Shown: piece by piece, positions 1 through 8,255 of the stretch
How positions within the stretch are numbered: the stretch's first letter is position 1
How the letters are laid out: every line of letters begins with the position of its first letter
Assembly: GCA_023230455.1 (NCBI GenBank)
Contig: JALNXH010000001.1
Span: 124,001 to 188,000, forward strand
Direction: 5' to 3'
DNA length: 64,000 nt
DNA from: Rhodocyclaceae bacterium
GTDB taxonomy: Bacteria; Pseudomonadota; Gammaproteobacteria; Burkholderiales; Rhodocyclaceae
Program-made: the position numbers and the translations under genes
Notes under the pieces: generated by a model
Database searches by the model: none
The model's input: the letters and a program-made list of their open reading frames with translations, nothing else
What the model was told of the DNA's origin: nothing

Positions 1-748
1 TCGGGATCATCGCGTTCTTCAGCACATGGCGGAACAGCACTACGTGCTCGGACAGGCCCTTGGCGCGGGCGGTGCGCACGTAGTCGCGGCCGATCTCCTC
101 CAGGAACAGCGTGCGGTACCAGCGGGTGCCTGAGCCGATGCCGCCGATCACGCCAATCAGCACCGGCAGGATCAGGAACTTGACGCGGTCGATGCCCTCG
201 CCATAGCCCGAAATTGGCGCCAGATGCCAGACCTTGCTCAACAGCCACTGGCCGCCGATGATGTAGAACAAACCCGACACCGACATCATCGCCACGCAGA
301 ACACGGTTCCCGCCAGATCGAAGGCCGTGGCGCGGAAAAACACCAGCACCAGCGCGAAGGACACCGTCGCCCACAGACCGAGGACGAACACCGGCAGCGC
401 AATCGCCAGCGACGGCCCCATGCGTCGGCGGATTTCCCGCGCGATGTCGCGGCCATCGTCGGCGCGACCGAAATCCAGTGCGAACATCCGCACCGACTTG
501 GCGTAGAAGATGGTTTCACTCAGCTTGCCGGCACCGTCGGCATTGGCGTTCCACAGCAGCGGCTTGTCGTAGCCGCGCTCCGCCTTCCACTTGGCGATGG
601 CCTCCGGCGTCACCCGTTTCACCCCCAATTGCAGACGCGCCATGTCATCCGGCGTGTTGACCACGAAGAACAACGCAAAGGTGATGAGATTGACCCCGAT
701 CAGAATCGGCAACGCATAGATCAGGCGGCGGACGACGTAAGCAAACAT
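1..748 (-). CDS. ABC transporter inner-membrane permease, DppB/OppB type (partial)
   Basis: I translated this by hand from the ATG at 746-748 (minus strand). The frame stays open for 249 codons and runs off the window, so the C-terminus is missing. The protein begins MFAYVVRRLIYALPILIGVN, the typical N-terminal membrane helix of DppB/OppB/YejB permeases. It continues with an extracytoplasmic stretch, further hydrophobic segments, and a cytoplasmic EAA-like loop (EEIGRDYVRTARAKGLSEH) that contacts the ATPase subunit. The family imports peptides or related solutes across the inner membrane using a binding protein, a second permease and ATPases, which would lie beyond the left edge. The substrate cannot be read from the sequence. 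It is divergent from mutS, with about 230 bp between the starts. Confidence 0.85.
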   Translation of the reverse strand, partial: MFAYVVRRLIYALPILIGVNLITFALFFVVNTPDDMARLQLGVKRVTPEAIAKWKAERGYDKPLLWNANADGAGKLSETIFYAKSVRMFALDFGRADDGRDIAREIRRRMGPSLAIALPVFVLGLWATVSFALVLVFFRATAFDLAGTVFCVAMMSVSGLFYIIGGQWLLSKVWHLAPISGYGEGIDRVKFLILPVLIGVIGGIGSGTRWYRTLFLEEIGRDYVRTARAKGLSEHVVLFRHVLKNAMIP

Positions 749-872
749 GGGACGTAAGCCTACCTCAGGGCGGCGGGTTTATGGGGCCGAATAAACGCCG
801 GGATGACCCTGGATTCAGGCCGATCCAAGGGAGCACGTGGAAGCTTGGCATAATTCGCCCTCGCCCATGCGT

Positions 873-895
873 GACCCGGGCCGAAAGGCCGGGTC
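873..895. other. GNRA-loop hairpin in the permease/mutS intergenic region
   Basis: GACCCG and CGGGTC arms plus an inner GCC/GGC pairing close a GAAA tetraloop, with one bulged G. The hairpin lies about 80 bp before the chosen mutS ATG. No T-run follows on the plus strand, so it could be a leader structure rather than a terminator. Its function is unknown. Confidence 0.4.
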
Positions 896-977
896 GCCCG
901 ACTACCGAAATCGAGAACAACCTTATGCCGGCTTGCCCCTTCAACGAATTGCCACTCGCCGTACCGGACAGAAACGC

Positions 978-3680
978 ATGACCGAACTTTCGGCCCACAC
1001 CCCGATGATGCAGCAGTACCTGCGCCTCAAGGCGCAGCATCCGGACCTGCTGCTGCTCTACCGCATGGGGGATTTCTACGAGCTGTTCTATGACGACGCC
1101 GAGAAGGCCGCGCGGCTGCTCGACATCACACTGACGGCGCGCGGACAATCGGCAGGCAAACCGATCCCGATGGCCGGTGTGCCCTACCACTCGATCGAGC
1201 AGTATCTGGCGAAGCTGGTCAAGCTCGGCGAATCGGTCGCCATCTGCGAGCAGATCGGCGACCCGGCGACCAGCAAGGGCCCGGTGGAGCGTGCAGTGGT
1301 CCGCATCGTCACACCCGGCACGCTGACCGATGCGGCGCTGCTCGACGAAAAAGCCGACAAGCCGCTGCTCGCCGTCGCCATCGAAAAGCAGAGCGCCGGC
1401 CTCGCCTGGCTGAATCTCGCCAACGGCGATTTCCGCCTGCTGGAAACGTCGCTTGACGCCCTGCCCGCCCAGTTCGAGCGGCTGCGCCCGGCCGAGCTAC
1501 TGCTCGCCGACGGACAGCGCCTTGCGCTGCCCGATAGCCGGGCGGCGGAGAAGCGCCTGCCCGACTGGCATTTCGATACCGAATCGGCGCAGCGCCAGCT
1601 TTGCGAGCACTTCGGCACCCGCGACCTCGCCGGCTTCGGCATCGATGCACCGAGCCTCGCCGTGGCCGCCGCCGGCGCCCTGTTTCAATATGCGCGGGCA
1701 ACGCAGATGCAGGCGCTGGCGCACGTCACCGCTCTGACCGTCGAGCGCGAGAGCCAGTACCTGCGGCTCGATGCATCGACGCGACGCAACCTGGAACTGA
1801 GCGAAACGCTGCGCGGCGAGCCGGCACCGACCCTGTTCTCGCTGCTCGACAGCTGCGCCACCTCGATGGGTTCGCGCTGGCTGCGGCATTGCCTGCACCA
1901 CCCGCTGGCCGCGCAGGGCAGCGCTGCCGAACGGCACGACGCAGTGGCGGAGTTGCTCGGCGACAGCGTTCGTCCCCAATTGCACGCTACCCCTCCCCCC
2001 ACCGTTCGTCCTGAGCCTGTCGAAGCCTGTCCTGAGTTTGATCGAAGGGGTCGAGGAAACGTCGCGACATCACACCCTTCGACGAGCTCAGGGCGAACGG
2101 ATACCTTTTTGCTCGTCCGCGCCGACCTCAAAGGCATCGCCGACATCGAGCGCATCACCGCACGCATCGCGCTGAAGAGCGCGCGGCCGCGCGACCTCTC
2201 GTCGCTGCGCGACAGCCTGCGCCGGCTCGACCCGCTGCGTCGCGCACTAGGCACGCCGTCTGCTCCGCTGCTGGCGCGCTTGCATGGCGACATCGCCACA
2301 CCGCAAGCCTGCCTCGACCGGCTCTGCGCCGCGGTGGCCGACGAACCGGCGGTGCTGCTGCGCGACGGCGGCGTGATTGCCAACGGCTACTCGGCCGATC
2401 TCGACGAGCTGCGCGCAATCCAGGCCAACTGCGGCCAGTTCCTGCTCGACCTCGAAGTGCGCGAGCGGGCGCGCAGCGGCATCGCCACGCTCAAGGTCGA
2501 ATACAACCGCGTGCACGGTTTCTACATCGAGGTCAGCCATGCCAATGCCGCCAAGGTGCCCGAGGACTACCGCCGCCGCCAGACGCTGAAGAACGCCGAG
2601 CGCTACATCACCCCTGAACTGAAGGCCTTCGAGGACAAGGCGCTGTCGGCCAACGACCGCGCCCTGGCGCTGGAAAAACAGCTCTACGAAACGCTGCTGG
2701 ACCAGCTCGCCGCGGCGATCCCCGAATTGCAGCGCATCGCCCGTGCCCTAGCCCAACTCGACGGCCTCGCCGCCTTTGCCGACGCTGCGCGGCGCTACGA
2801 CTACTGCCGGCCGACCTTCCGCAGCGAAGCCGGGATGGAAATCGACGGCGGCCGCCACCCGGTGGTCGAGGCGCAGGTGCAACAGGGCGGCGAAGCCTTC
2901 ATCGCCAACGATGCACGCCTTGCCGCCACGCGCCGCCTGTTGCTGATCACCGGCCCGAACATGGGCGGCAAATCGACCTACATGCGGCAGACTGCGCTGA
3001 TTGCCCTGCTCGCCCACTGCGGCAGCTTCGTGCCGGCACGGCGCTGCGTGCTGGGACCGCTCGACGCGATCTATACCCGCATCGGCGCCGCCGACGATCT
3101 GGCCTCCGGACGCTCCACCTTCATGGTCGAAATGACCGAAGCGGCGGCCATCCTCAACGGCGCCACCGACCGTTCGCTGGTGCTGATGGACGAAATCGGA
3201 CGCGGCACCTCGACCTTCGACGGCCTCGCGCTGGCCTTCGCCATTGCCCGCCACCTGATCGAGAAGAACCGCGCGCTGACCCTGTTCGCCACCCACTACT
3301 TCGAGCTGACACGGCTGGCGCAGGACTACCCGGAATGCGCCAACATCCATCTCGATGCGGTGGAACACGGCCGCCGCATCGTCTTCATGCATGCGGTGGA
3401 GGAAGGCCCCGCCTCGCAAAGCTACGGCATCCAGGTCGCCGCGCTGGCCGGCATTCCGCCGGGCGTGGTGCGCGACGCGCGGCGGCGTCTGGCGCAGCTG
3501 GAAAATGCCCAGATTGGCGGCGGCGACCAGCCCGACATGTTCGCCCCGCCGCTGCCCGCCGAGGAGGAGAACACGGCCCATCCCGTGATCGACGCCCTCG
3601 CCGCGCTCGACCCGGATACGCTGAGCCCGCGCGAAGCGCTGGCAAAGCTCTACGAACTGAAAAAAACCCTGTTGTGCTGA
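978..3680 (+). CDS. mutS: DNA mismatch repair ATPase MutS, with a repeat-derived insert
   Basis: MutS binds mismatches and insertion/deletion loops and recruits MutL. The ATG at 978 gives 900 residues; an upstream in-frame ATG at 837 adds 47 residues with no family character. The mismatch-contacting FYE motif is in MGDFYELFYDDA near residue 30. The ATPase has Walker A GPNMGGKST (about 659-667), Walker B VLMDEIGRG (about 735-743) and the signature FATHYFELT. The C-terminus matches the usual beta-clamp/tetramer tail (REALAKLYELKK). Odd: about residues 342-375, between LLGD and the conserved RADLKGIADIERI helix, are encoded by a palindromic repeat (see the repeat at 2002-2100). The frame stays open, so the protein is probably made, but its activity is uncertain. 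Confidence 0.97.
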   Translation: MTELSAHTPMMQQYLRLKAQHPDLLLLYRMGDFYELFYDDAEKAARLLDITLTARGQSAGKPIPMAGVPYHSIEQYLAKLVKLGESVAICEQIGDPATSKGPVERAVVRIVTPGTLTDAALLDEKADKPLLAVAIEKQSAGLAWLNLANGDFRLLETSLDALPAQFERLRPAELLLADGQRLALPDSRAAEKRLPDWHFDTESAQRQLCEHFGTRDLAGFGIDAPSLAVAAAGALFQYARATQMQALAHVTALTVERESQYLRLDASTRRNLELSETLRGEPAPTLFSLLDSCATSMGSRWLRHCLHHPLAAQGSAAERHDAVAELLGDSVRPQLHATPPPTVRPEPVEACPEFDRRGRGNVATSHPSTSSGRTDTFLLVRADLKGIADIERITARIALKSARPRDLSSLRDSLRRLDPLRRALGTPSAPLLARLHGDIATPQACLDRLCAAVADEPAVLLRDGGVIANGYSADLDELRAIQANCGQFLLDLEVRERARSGIATLKVEYNRVHGFYIEVSHANAAKVPEDYRRRQTLKNAERYITPELKAFEDKALSANDRALALEKQLYETLLDQLAAAIPELQRIARALAQLDGLAAFADAARRYDYCRPTFRSEAGMEIDGGRHPVVEAQVQQGGEAFIANDARLAATRRLLLITGPNMGGKSTYMRQTALIALLAHCGSFVPARRCVLGPLDAIYTRIGAADDLASGRSTFMVEMTEAAAILNGATDRSLVLMDEIGRGTSTFDGLALAFAIARHLIEKNRALTLFATHYFELTRLAQDYPECANIHLDAVEHGRRIVFMHAVEEGPASQSYGIQVAALAGIPPGVVRDARRRLAQLENAQIGGGDQPDMFAPPLPAEEENTAHPVIDALAALDPDTLSPREALAKLYELKKTLLC
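2002..2100. repeat. REP-like inverted repeat inserted in frame within mutS
   Basis: Arms at 2002-2025 and 2077-2100 are inverted copies matching at 21 of 24 positions, built around the GTTCGTCCTGAGC / GCTCAGGGCGAAC core seen in many proteobacterial intergenic repeats. A partial extra left arm follows at 2026-2050, and a short fragment of the same core occurs at 1967-1975. The 99-bp unit is a multiple of three and contains no stop in the mutS frame. A near-identical single arm (23 of 24) is at 46262-46285. Confidence 0.85.
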
Positions 3681-4624
3681 CCAGCAGCCAACGTCTCGCC
3701 CTTCTAATCTTTCTCGCCGCCGTCGCCCAACCGCTTGCCGCGCGAACCACGGCTCAGTTCGGCCTCCTTGGCGATACAGGCTATTCCGACTACGGACGCG
3801 GGCAATTGCCGCTGATGTTGCAGCACATGGGCGAAGCCAACCTGGACTTCGCCATCCACGACGGGGATATCAAGAACGGCCGCAGCCGCTGCGACGACGC
3901 GATCTACAATGAGGTGCTCGCCGTATTCCGGGCGGCACCGATGCCCGTGGTTTATGTCCCCGGCGACAATGAATGGACCGATTGCCGACGCGCGCTCTGC
4001 GGCAGTTTCAACCCCGAGGAGCGGCTGGATTTTCTCCGCCGCACGTTCTTCTTTGACAGTCGCAGCCTCGGCCAACAAAGAATCGAACTTGAACGACAGA
4101 GCCGGCAGAAGGAATTCGCCCGGTTCGTCGAAAACGTGCGCTGGCAGGCGGGCGGCGCGATGTTCGTCACCCTCAACATGCCCGGCGCGGACAACAATGT
4201 CGTTCACCGCGAAGAGTTCGAATTGCGCAACCGGGCCAATCTGGCCTGGCTTGCCGAAGGCTTCCGCATCGCGCGCGAACGCAAGCTGCGCGGCATCCTC
4301 ATTGCTATCCAGGCCAATCCGCACATTGAAGCCGACAACGAGGGGGCAGGGAAACCTGGGTTCAAAGCCTTCCTCGATCGCTTACGCGAGGAGACTGCGG
4401 ACTTTTCAGGCCAGGTGGTTCTGGTTCATGGCGACACCCATCAGATGCAGATCAACCGGCCGCTGAAGGATCGCCGAACGCGGCAAACGGTAGAGAACTT
4501 CACCCGCATTGAAACTTATGGTTTTCCGTTCATGGGATGGATCAGGGGTAGCGTCGACGATAGTGATCCGAAAGTATTCCGTTTCGAAACCCATCCCTGG
4601 CCGCCGCACCCTCTGCTGCGCTAA
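3674..4624 (+). CDS. Exported metallophosphoesterase-like protein
   Basis: The start is inferred as the GTG at 3674, which overlaps the mutS stop (3678-3680), because the reading frame has no ATG before the signal peptide. The 316-residue product starts with a hydrophobic Sec-type signal (about residues 7-24, RLALLIFLAAVAQPLAA). The mature part shows calcineurin-like metal-site motifs in order: GDTGYSDYG, HDGDIKNG, PGDNEWTDC and, late, VHGDTHQMQ. These fit a periplasmic binuclear metallophosphoesterase, though the motifs are degenerate and the substrate is unknown. Translational coupling to mutS is likely from the 7-base overlap. The gene ends at a strong hairpin before the convergent slyD. 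Confidence 0.75.
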   Translation: MLTSSQRLALLIFLAAVAQPLAARTTAQFGLLGDTGYSDYGRGQLPLMLQHMGEANLDFAIHDGDIKNGRSRCDDAIYNEVLAVFRAAPMPVVYVPGDNEWTDCRRALCGSFNPEERLDFLRRTFFFDSRSLGQQRIELERQSRQKEFARFVENVRWQAGGAMFVTLNMPGADNNVVHREEFELRNRANLAWLAEGFRIARERKLRGILIAIQANPHIEADNEGAGKPGFKAFLDRLREETADFSGQVVLVHGDTHQMQINRPLKDRRTRQTVENFTRIETYGFPFMGWIRGSVDDSDPKVFRFETHPWPPHPLLR

Positions 4625-4626
4625 AA

Positions 4627-4656
4627 GCACTGCGCCGCCCGTAGGCGGCGCAGTGC
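4627..4656 (-). terminator. Hairpin terminator between the phosphoesterase gene and slyD
   Basis: A perfect 13-bp stem (GCACTGCGCCGCC with its complement) closes a CGTA loop. Read on the minus strand it is followed by TTTTAG, so it best terminates slyD. It may also slow transcription from the left. Confidence 0.8.
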
Positions 4657-4678
4657 GGCAGAGTTCGACTGAAAAATC

Positions 4679-5158
4679 TCAGTGATGATGGCCGTGTGGA
4701 CCGTGGATATGGCCGTGGGCGATTTCATCCGCGGTGGCCTTGCGCACTTCCGCGACGGTGCAGGAGAAATTCAGCGCCATCCCGGCCAGCGGGTGGTTGC
4801 CGTCCACCACTACCTTGCCGTCGGCGATGTCGGTGATGGTGTACAACTCGTCTTCGGCGCCGTTTTCGGTCGCACGTTCGAACTGCATGCCGACCTCGAT
4901 ATCCTCGGGGAACAGGTTGCGCGGCTCGATCGCCACCAGTTCGGCGTCGTATTCGCCGAATGCATCGTCGGGTTCCAGCCGCAGTTGTAGTTCGTCGCCG
5001 ACGGCCTTGCCGTGCAGCGCTTCCTCCAGCACCGGGAAAATGCCGTCGTAACCGCCGTGCAGATACACCAGCGGCTGGGCGCCTTCGTCCACCACGTTGT
5101 CGTCGCTGTCGGTAACCCGGTAAGTCAGTGTGACGACGGTATTTTTTTCGATTTGCAT
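4679..5158 (-). CDS. slyD: FKBP-type peptidyl-prolyl isomerase SlyD
   Basis: Cytoplasmic prolyl isomerase/chaperone, also linked to nickel handling in the family. The start is the ATG at 5158 (MQIEKNTVVTLTYRV), giving 159 residues; upstream in-frame sequence is arginine-rich and non-homologous. The FKBP core contains PLVYLHGGYDGIFPVLE, followed by the insert-in-flap chaperone domain (about residues 65-125) and DGNHPLAGMALNF. The C-terminus is a short histidine-rich tail (HGHIHGPHGHHH), as expected for metal-binding SlyD but shorter than in enterobacteria. Its first 34 bases overlap the end of the upstream peroxiredoxin gene, which suggests co-transcription. Confidence 0.93.
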   Translation of the reverse strand: MQIEKNTVVTLTYRVTDSDDNVVDEGAQPLVYLHGGYDGIFPVLEEALHGKAVGDELQLRLEPDDAFGEYDAELVAIEPRNLFPEDIEVGMQFERATENGAEDELYTITDIADGKVVVDGNHPLAGMALNFSCTVAEVRKATADEIAHGHIHGPHGHHH

Positions 5159-5652
5159 AATGTCTTTCCGGAACCCTCCGGTTCCTTGGCGAGGTCTTTG
5201 ACCCGTTGAAAAACTTCGGCGACGTGGCCTTTGGGGCTTATGTCGTAGAAGACGTGGCGGATGATACCGCGGCGGTCGATGATGAATGTGGCGTGAACCA
5301 CGCACAACTTGCGATGGCCCTCCTTTTCGCGGATCTTGCAGACGCCGTACTTGCGGCAGACCTCGCCGTTCTCGTCGGACAGCAGGCGGATCGAAAGTCC
5401 GTGCTTGTCGCGAAAATCCGAATGCCGGAGAAAGTCGTCGCGGGAGACACCGACAACGGCACAGCCGAGACGGTTGAAGTCATCTTCGTGATCGCTGAAA
5501 TCGATCGCTTCGAGGGTGCAAAGCGGACTGTCGTCGCGTGGGTAGAAGAACAGCACGGCATGCTGGCGGCCGCGCAGGGAGTCGAGTTCGAACATTTCCA
5601 TGTCTGCATCGGGAAGTGCGAACTGTGGAGCGTTTTGGCCTGGTTGCAACAT
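5125..5652 (-). CDS. Peroxiredoxin of the BCP/PrxQ family
   Basis: Thiol peroxidase that reduces hydroperoxides with thioredoxin-like donors. The start is the ATG at 5652, preceded by AGGAGG at good spacing; product 175 residues. The peroxidatic cysteine is Cys45 in DSPLCTLEAIDF, where the family usually has TPGCTKE. The position five residues later, often the resolving cysteine in PrxQ, is Ile here, so the enzyme may act as a 1-Cys type or use Cys residues in the GEVCRKYGVCK segment. The C-terminal tail (GKTLCKSKKIPSSH) extends past the usual end and overlaps the slyD start. Divergent from the polyferredoxin gene. Confidence 0.9.
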   Translation of the reverse strand: MLQPGQNAPQFALPDADMEMFELDSLRGRQHAVLFFYPRDDSPLCTLEAIDFSDHEDDFNRLGCAVVGVSRDDFLRHSDFRDKHGLSIRLLSDENGEVCRKYGVCKIREKEGHRKLCVVHATFIIDRRGIIRHVFYDISPKGHVAEVFQRVKDLAKEPEGSGKTLCKSKKIPSSH

Positions 5653-5758
5653 CACGCCTCCTTGGATCAAACGGCGAAACAGCGATTTGATTCTAACCGA
5701 GGGATCATCGGCCATGGCAAGCACTATCGCGTGTTGCAGTGCAGATTACAATTCTTCG

Positions 5759-7078
5759 ATGAACGGCATCGATGAAGTCATCCGGACGATGGACACCGGC
5801 GGAGCCAGACCGATCGCAACCGACGGCTATGGGCAAAGCCCAGACCGATTGCAGCGCTTCGGCAATTTGCTGCAACGCAGGCAAGAGGCTGTTCGCGGCA
5901 TTCAGTGGACGGTGGTCGCGCTCTATCTGCTGCTTCTCCTGCTTCCGGCACTGACCGCGCTCACGCCGGAGGCGGACCCGTCGCTGATGCGGCTGACGAC
6001 TTGGGTCGAGATGCTGTTCTGGGGCGTATGGTGGCCCGGAGTGGTGTTCAGCGTGATGCTGTTCGGACAGTTCTGGTGCGGACTGCTGTGTCCCGACGGC
6101 ACACTGACCGAATGCGCCAGCCGCCACGGGCGGGCATGGAAGATTCCGCTCCGGCTGCGCTGGGCCGGCTGGCCCCTGCTGGCGTTTACGCTGCTTTCCG
6201 CAGTCCAGAATTCAATCGGCGCCGACGGTCTCCCCCCCTTGACGCTGCTGCTCGGCGGCACCTCGCTGGCAGCGTTGCTGAGCGGATATTGCTACGCACG
6301 CGGCAAGCGCATCTGGTGCCGCTACCTGTGCCCGGCCGGCGCCGCTTTCTCGCTGCTGTCGCGCTGCGCAGCGGTGCATTTCAAGGTGGATCGCAGCGCA
6401 TGGGACGCCGCCCGCCGACCTTTGCCGCGACCGGTGGATTGCCCGCAGCTGCTCGACGTGCGGCGCCTGGCCGGCAACGCGGAATGCAGCATGTGCGGCC
6501 GTTGCAGCGGCCATCGCAATGCGGTCGCCCTGGCGCATCGTGCAGCGAGCAGCGAACTGGAGAATCTGACGCCAACCGAAGCGCGGCCGCGCGATGCCTT
6601 TGCGATCTGTTTCGTGCTGATTGGCGTGGGCTTTTCCGCGCTGCACGGCGCAGGCGGTTTGGTCCAGCGAGGGTGGCCGAACGAAGGCATGACTCTCAAC
6701 GCAGCACTGGATGGCACGCTGGCGCTACTGCTGAATGCGGCGTTGCTCGGCGGCGGCCTGCTGGCCCTGCTGCTGATCGGCACGAAAGGTGATCGGGCAA
6801 GGGCGGCCCTCCTCAGCTACAGCCTGATTCCGCTCGGCGGGGTCGCTCTCACGCTCGGCGCATTCGACCATGCGGCGGTCATTGGCGGACGCCTCGGGCT
6901 GACACCCGGAAGTCTCTTGCCGGCGCTGCGCACCCTGCTCATCGCAGCCGGCGTGCTGTGGTCGCTCAAAATCGGCCACCGCCTGATCGGCGCGCTGCCG
7001 GCGGAACGCGGCCGCAGCCGGGCCGGCTCATTCGCCGCGGTGGCGGCGGCCGCCGCCTGGATGGCATGGTGCAGTTGA
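5759..7078 (+). CDS. Membrane-bound 4Fe-4S polyferredoxin (NapH/NosR/CcoG-like)
   Basis: Predicted integral membrane electron-transfer protein of about 439 residues. Several hydrophobic helices surround two CX3CP motifs typical of this superfamily, WCGLLCPDG and WCRYLCPAG, and a CSMCGRC cluster motif follows in a soluble segment. The C-terminal third adds more membrane helices. Relatives move electrons between the quinone pool and periplasmic or metal-maturation partners (NapH, NosR C-terminus, RdxA/CcoG). Which of these roles applies is not clear, because no nap, nos or cco gene is adjacent. The start is uncertain: ATG 5759 is chosen, ATG 5789 is an alternative, and neither has a strong ribosome-binding site. 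Convergent with zapE, 24 bp apart. Confidence 0.75.
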   Translation: MNGIDEVIRTMDTGGARPIATDGYGQSPDRLQRFGNLLQRRQEAVRGIQWTVVALYLLLLLLPALTALTPEADPSLMRLTTWVEMLFWGVWWPGVVFSVMLFGQFWCGLLCPDGTLTECASRHGRAWKIPLRLRWAGWPLLAFTLLSAVQNSIGADGLPPLTLLLGGTSLAALLSGYCYARGKRIWCRYLCPAGAAFSLLSRCAAVHFKVDRSAWDAARRPLPRPVDCPQLLDVRRLAGNAECSMCGRCSGHRNAVALAHRAASSELENLTPTEARPRDAFAICFVLIGVGFSALHGAGGLVQRGWPNEGMTLNAALDGTLALLLNAALLGGGLLALLLIGTKGDRARAALLSYSLIPLGGVALTLGAFDHAAVIGGRLGLTPGSLLPALRTLLIAAGVLWSLKIGHRLIGALPAERGRSRAGSFAAVAAAAAWMAWCS

Positions 7079-7102
7079 TACGCCGGGCGCGACATTCGAC
7101 GG

Positions 7103-8182
7103 TCAATCGTCTACGCGGTGGGCCTCGGCCAGATATTCGCGGGTACGCATTTCCGTCAGGCGGCTGACGGTGCGCTTGAATTCATCGGCTTGCGGGCCTG
7201 CGGTGTACAACCGGTCGGCTTCGACCGCCGCGCTGACCACCAGCTTGACACGGTGGTCGTAGAGCACATCCACCAACCAGGTAAAGCGTCGTGCCTCGGA
7301 GGCCTGCTCCCGCGACATCTGCGGCACGTGGGAGAGCAACAGGGTGTGGTGCTCCTGGGCCAGCGCCAGGTAATCGTTCTGCGAGCGATGGCCGCCGCAC
7401 AGCTCGGCGAAGTCGAACCAGATCACACCCGGCGCGCGACGGCGAACCTTGATTGTCCGCTCCAGCACCTCGACCGGGCGAGTCTCGCCGGCCGTACCGG
7501 CGATCTGCTCGAAGTCCGTCGCCATCTTGGTTTCGGCTGCCGCATCGTCGGGCACCAGGAAGGTTTCGATGCGCTCCAGCGTGCGCAGCCGGTAGTCGAT
7601 TCCGGCATCGACTACCAGCACCTCCAGATGGGTCTTCAGCAGTTCGATGGTAGGCAGGAACAGATGCCGCTGTAGTCCATTGGGATAGAGCCCGTCGGGC
7701 GGATAGTTGGAGGTAGTCACCACCACCACGCCGCGCTCGAACAGGCCGGCAAACAGGCGGCCGAGAATCATCGCATCGGCGATATCGGAAACGTGAAATT
7801 CGTCGAAGCAGAGCAGCCGGGTGGAACGCGCAATCTCAGTCGCCACCTGCATCAGCGGGTCGTCCTGGTTCTTGTGCGCCTTCAGCGCTTCATGGATCTC
7901 GTGCATGAAGGCATGGAAGTGCACTCGCCGCTTGCGCCGATAGGGCACCGACTCGTAGAAGGCGTCCATCAGAAAGCTCTTGCCGCGACCGACCCCGCCC
8001 CAGAAATACAGACCACGCGGCGGCTGCGCGCGGAAAAGCATCTTCTTCAGCGGATTGCCGCGCGCCTGCTTGAACGACAGCAACGAAGCGTGGAGCCGCT
8101 GTAGCGCGGCGGCGGCATTCTGCTGCGCCGCATCGGGCTCGATGCGGCGTTCGGCGCAAATTCTTTCGAGGGTTTCAAACAC
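7103..8182 (-). CDS. zapE: Cell division protein ZapE (AFG1-like ATPase)
   Basis: AFG1-family P-loop ATPase. In E. coli, ZapE acts at the divisome and affects FtsZ polymers under stress. The 359-residue product has Walker A GGVGRGKSFLMD (about residues 62-73), HFHAFMHEIH, Walker B LLCFDEFHVSDIADAMILG, sensor-like TTSNYPPDGLYPNGLQR, and the late conserved WFDFAELCGGHRSQNDYL and FTWLVDVLYDHRVKLV. Length and motif order match the family fully. It lies downstream of the odh operon on the same strand but is separated from lpdA by a hairpin, so it may have its own promoter. Confidence 0.93.
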   Translation of the reverse strand: MFETLERICAERRIEPDAAQQNAAAALQRLHASLLSFKQARGNPLKKMLFRAQPPRGLYFWGGVGRGKSFLMDAFYESVPYRRKRRVHFHAFMHEIHEALKAHKNQDDPLMQVATEIARSTRLLCFDEFHVSDIADAMILGRLFAGLFERGVVVVTTSNYPPDGLYPNGLQRHLFLPTIELLKTHLEVLVVDAGIDYRLRTLERIETFLVPDDAAAETKMATDFEQIAGTAGETRPVEVLERTIKVRRRAPGVIWFDFAELCGGHRSQNDYLALAQEHHTLLLSHVPQMSREQASEARRFTWLVDVLYDHRVKLVVSAAVEADRLYTAGPQADEFKRTVSRLTEMRTREYLAEAHRVDD

Positions 8183-8203
8183 CGGGCCCGCTCCAAAATG
8201 AAA

Positions 8204-8234
8204 TGAGGAGCAGGGTCTTACCCATCGCTCCTCA
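8204..8234 (-). terminator. Probable terminator of the sdh-gltA-odh-lpdA operon
   Basis: TGAGGAGC pairs with GCTCCTCA, with an inner GGGT/ACCC stem. On the minus strand the hairpin is followed by T-rich sequence (TTTCATTTTGG). It lies just past the lpdA stop at 8256. Confidence 0.6.
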
Positions 8235-8255
8235 CGGTTTACCGCTCAACGACTT

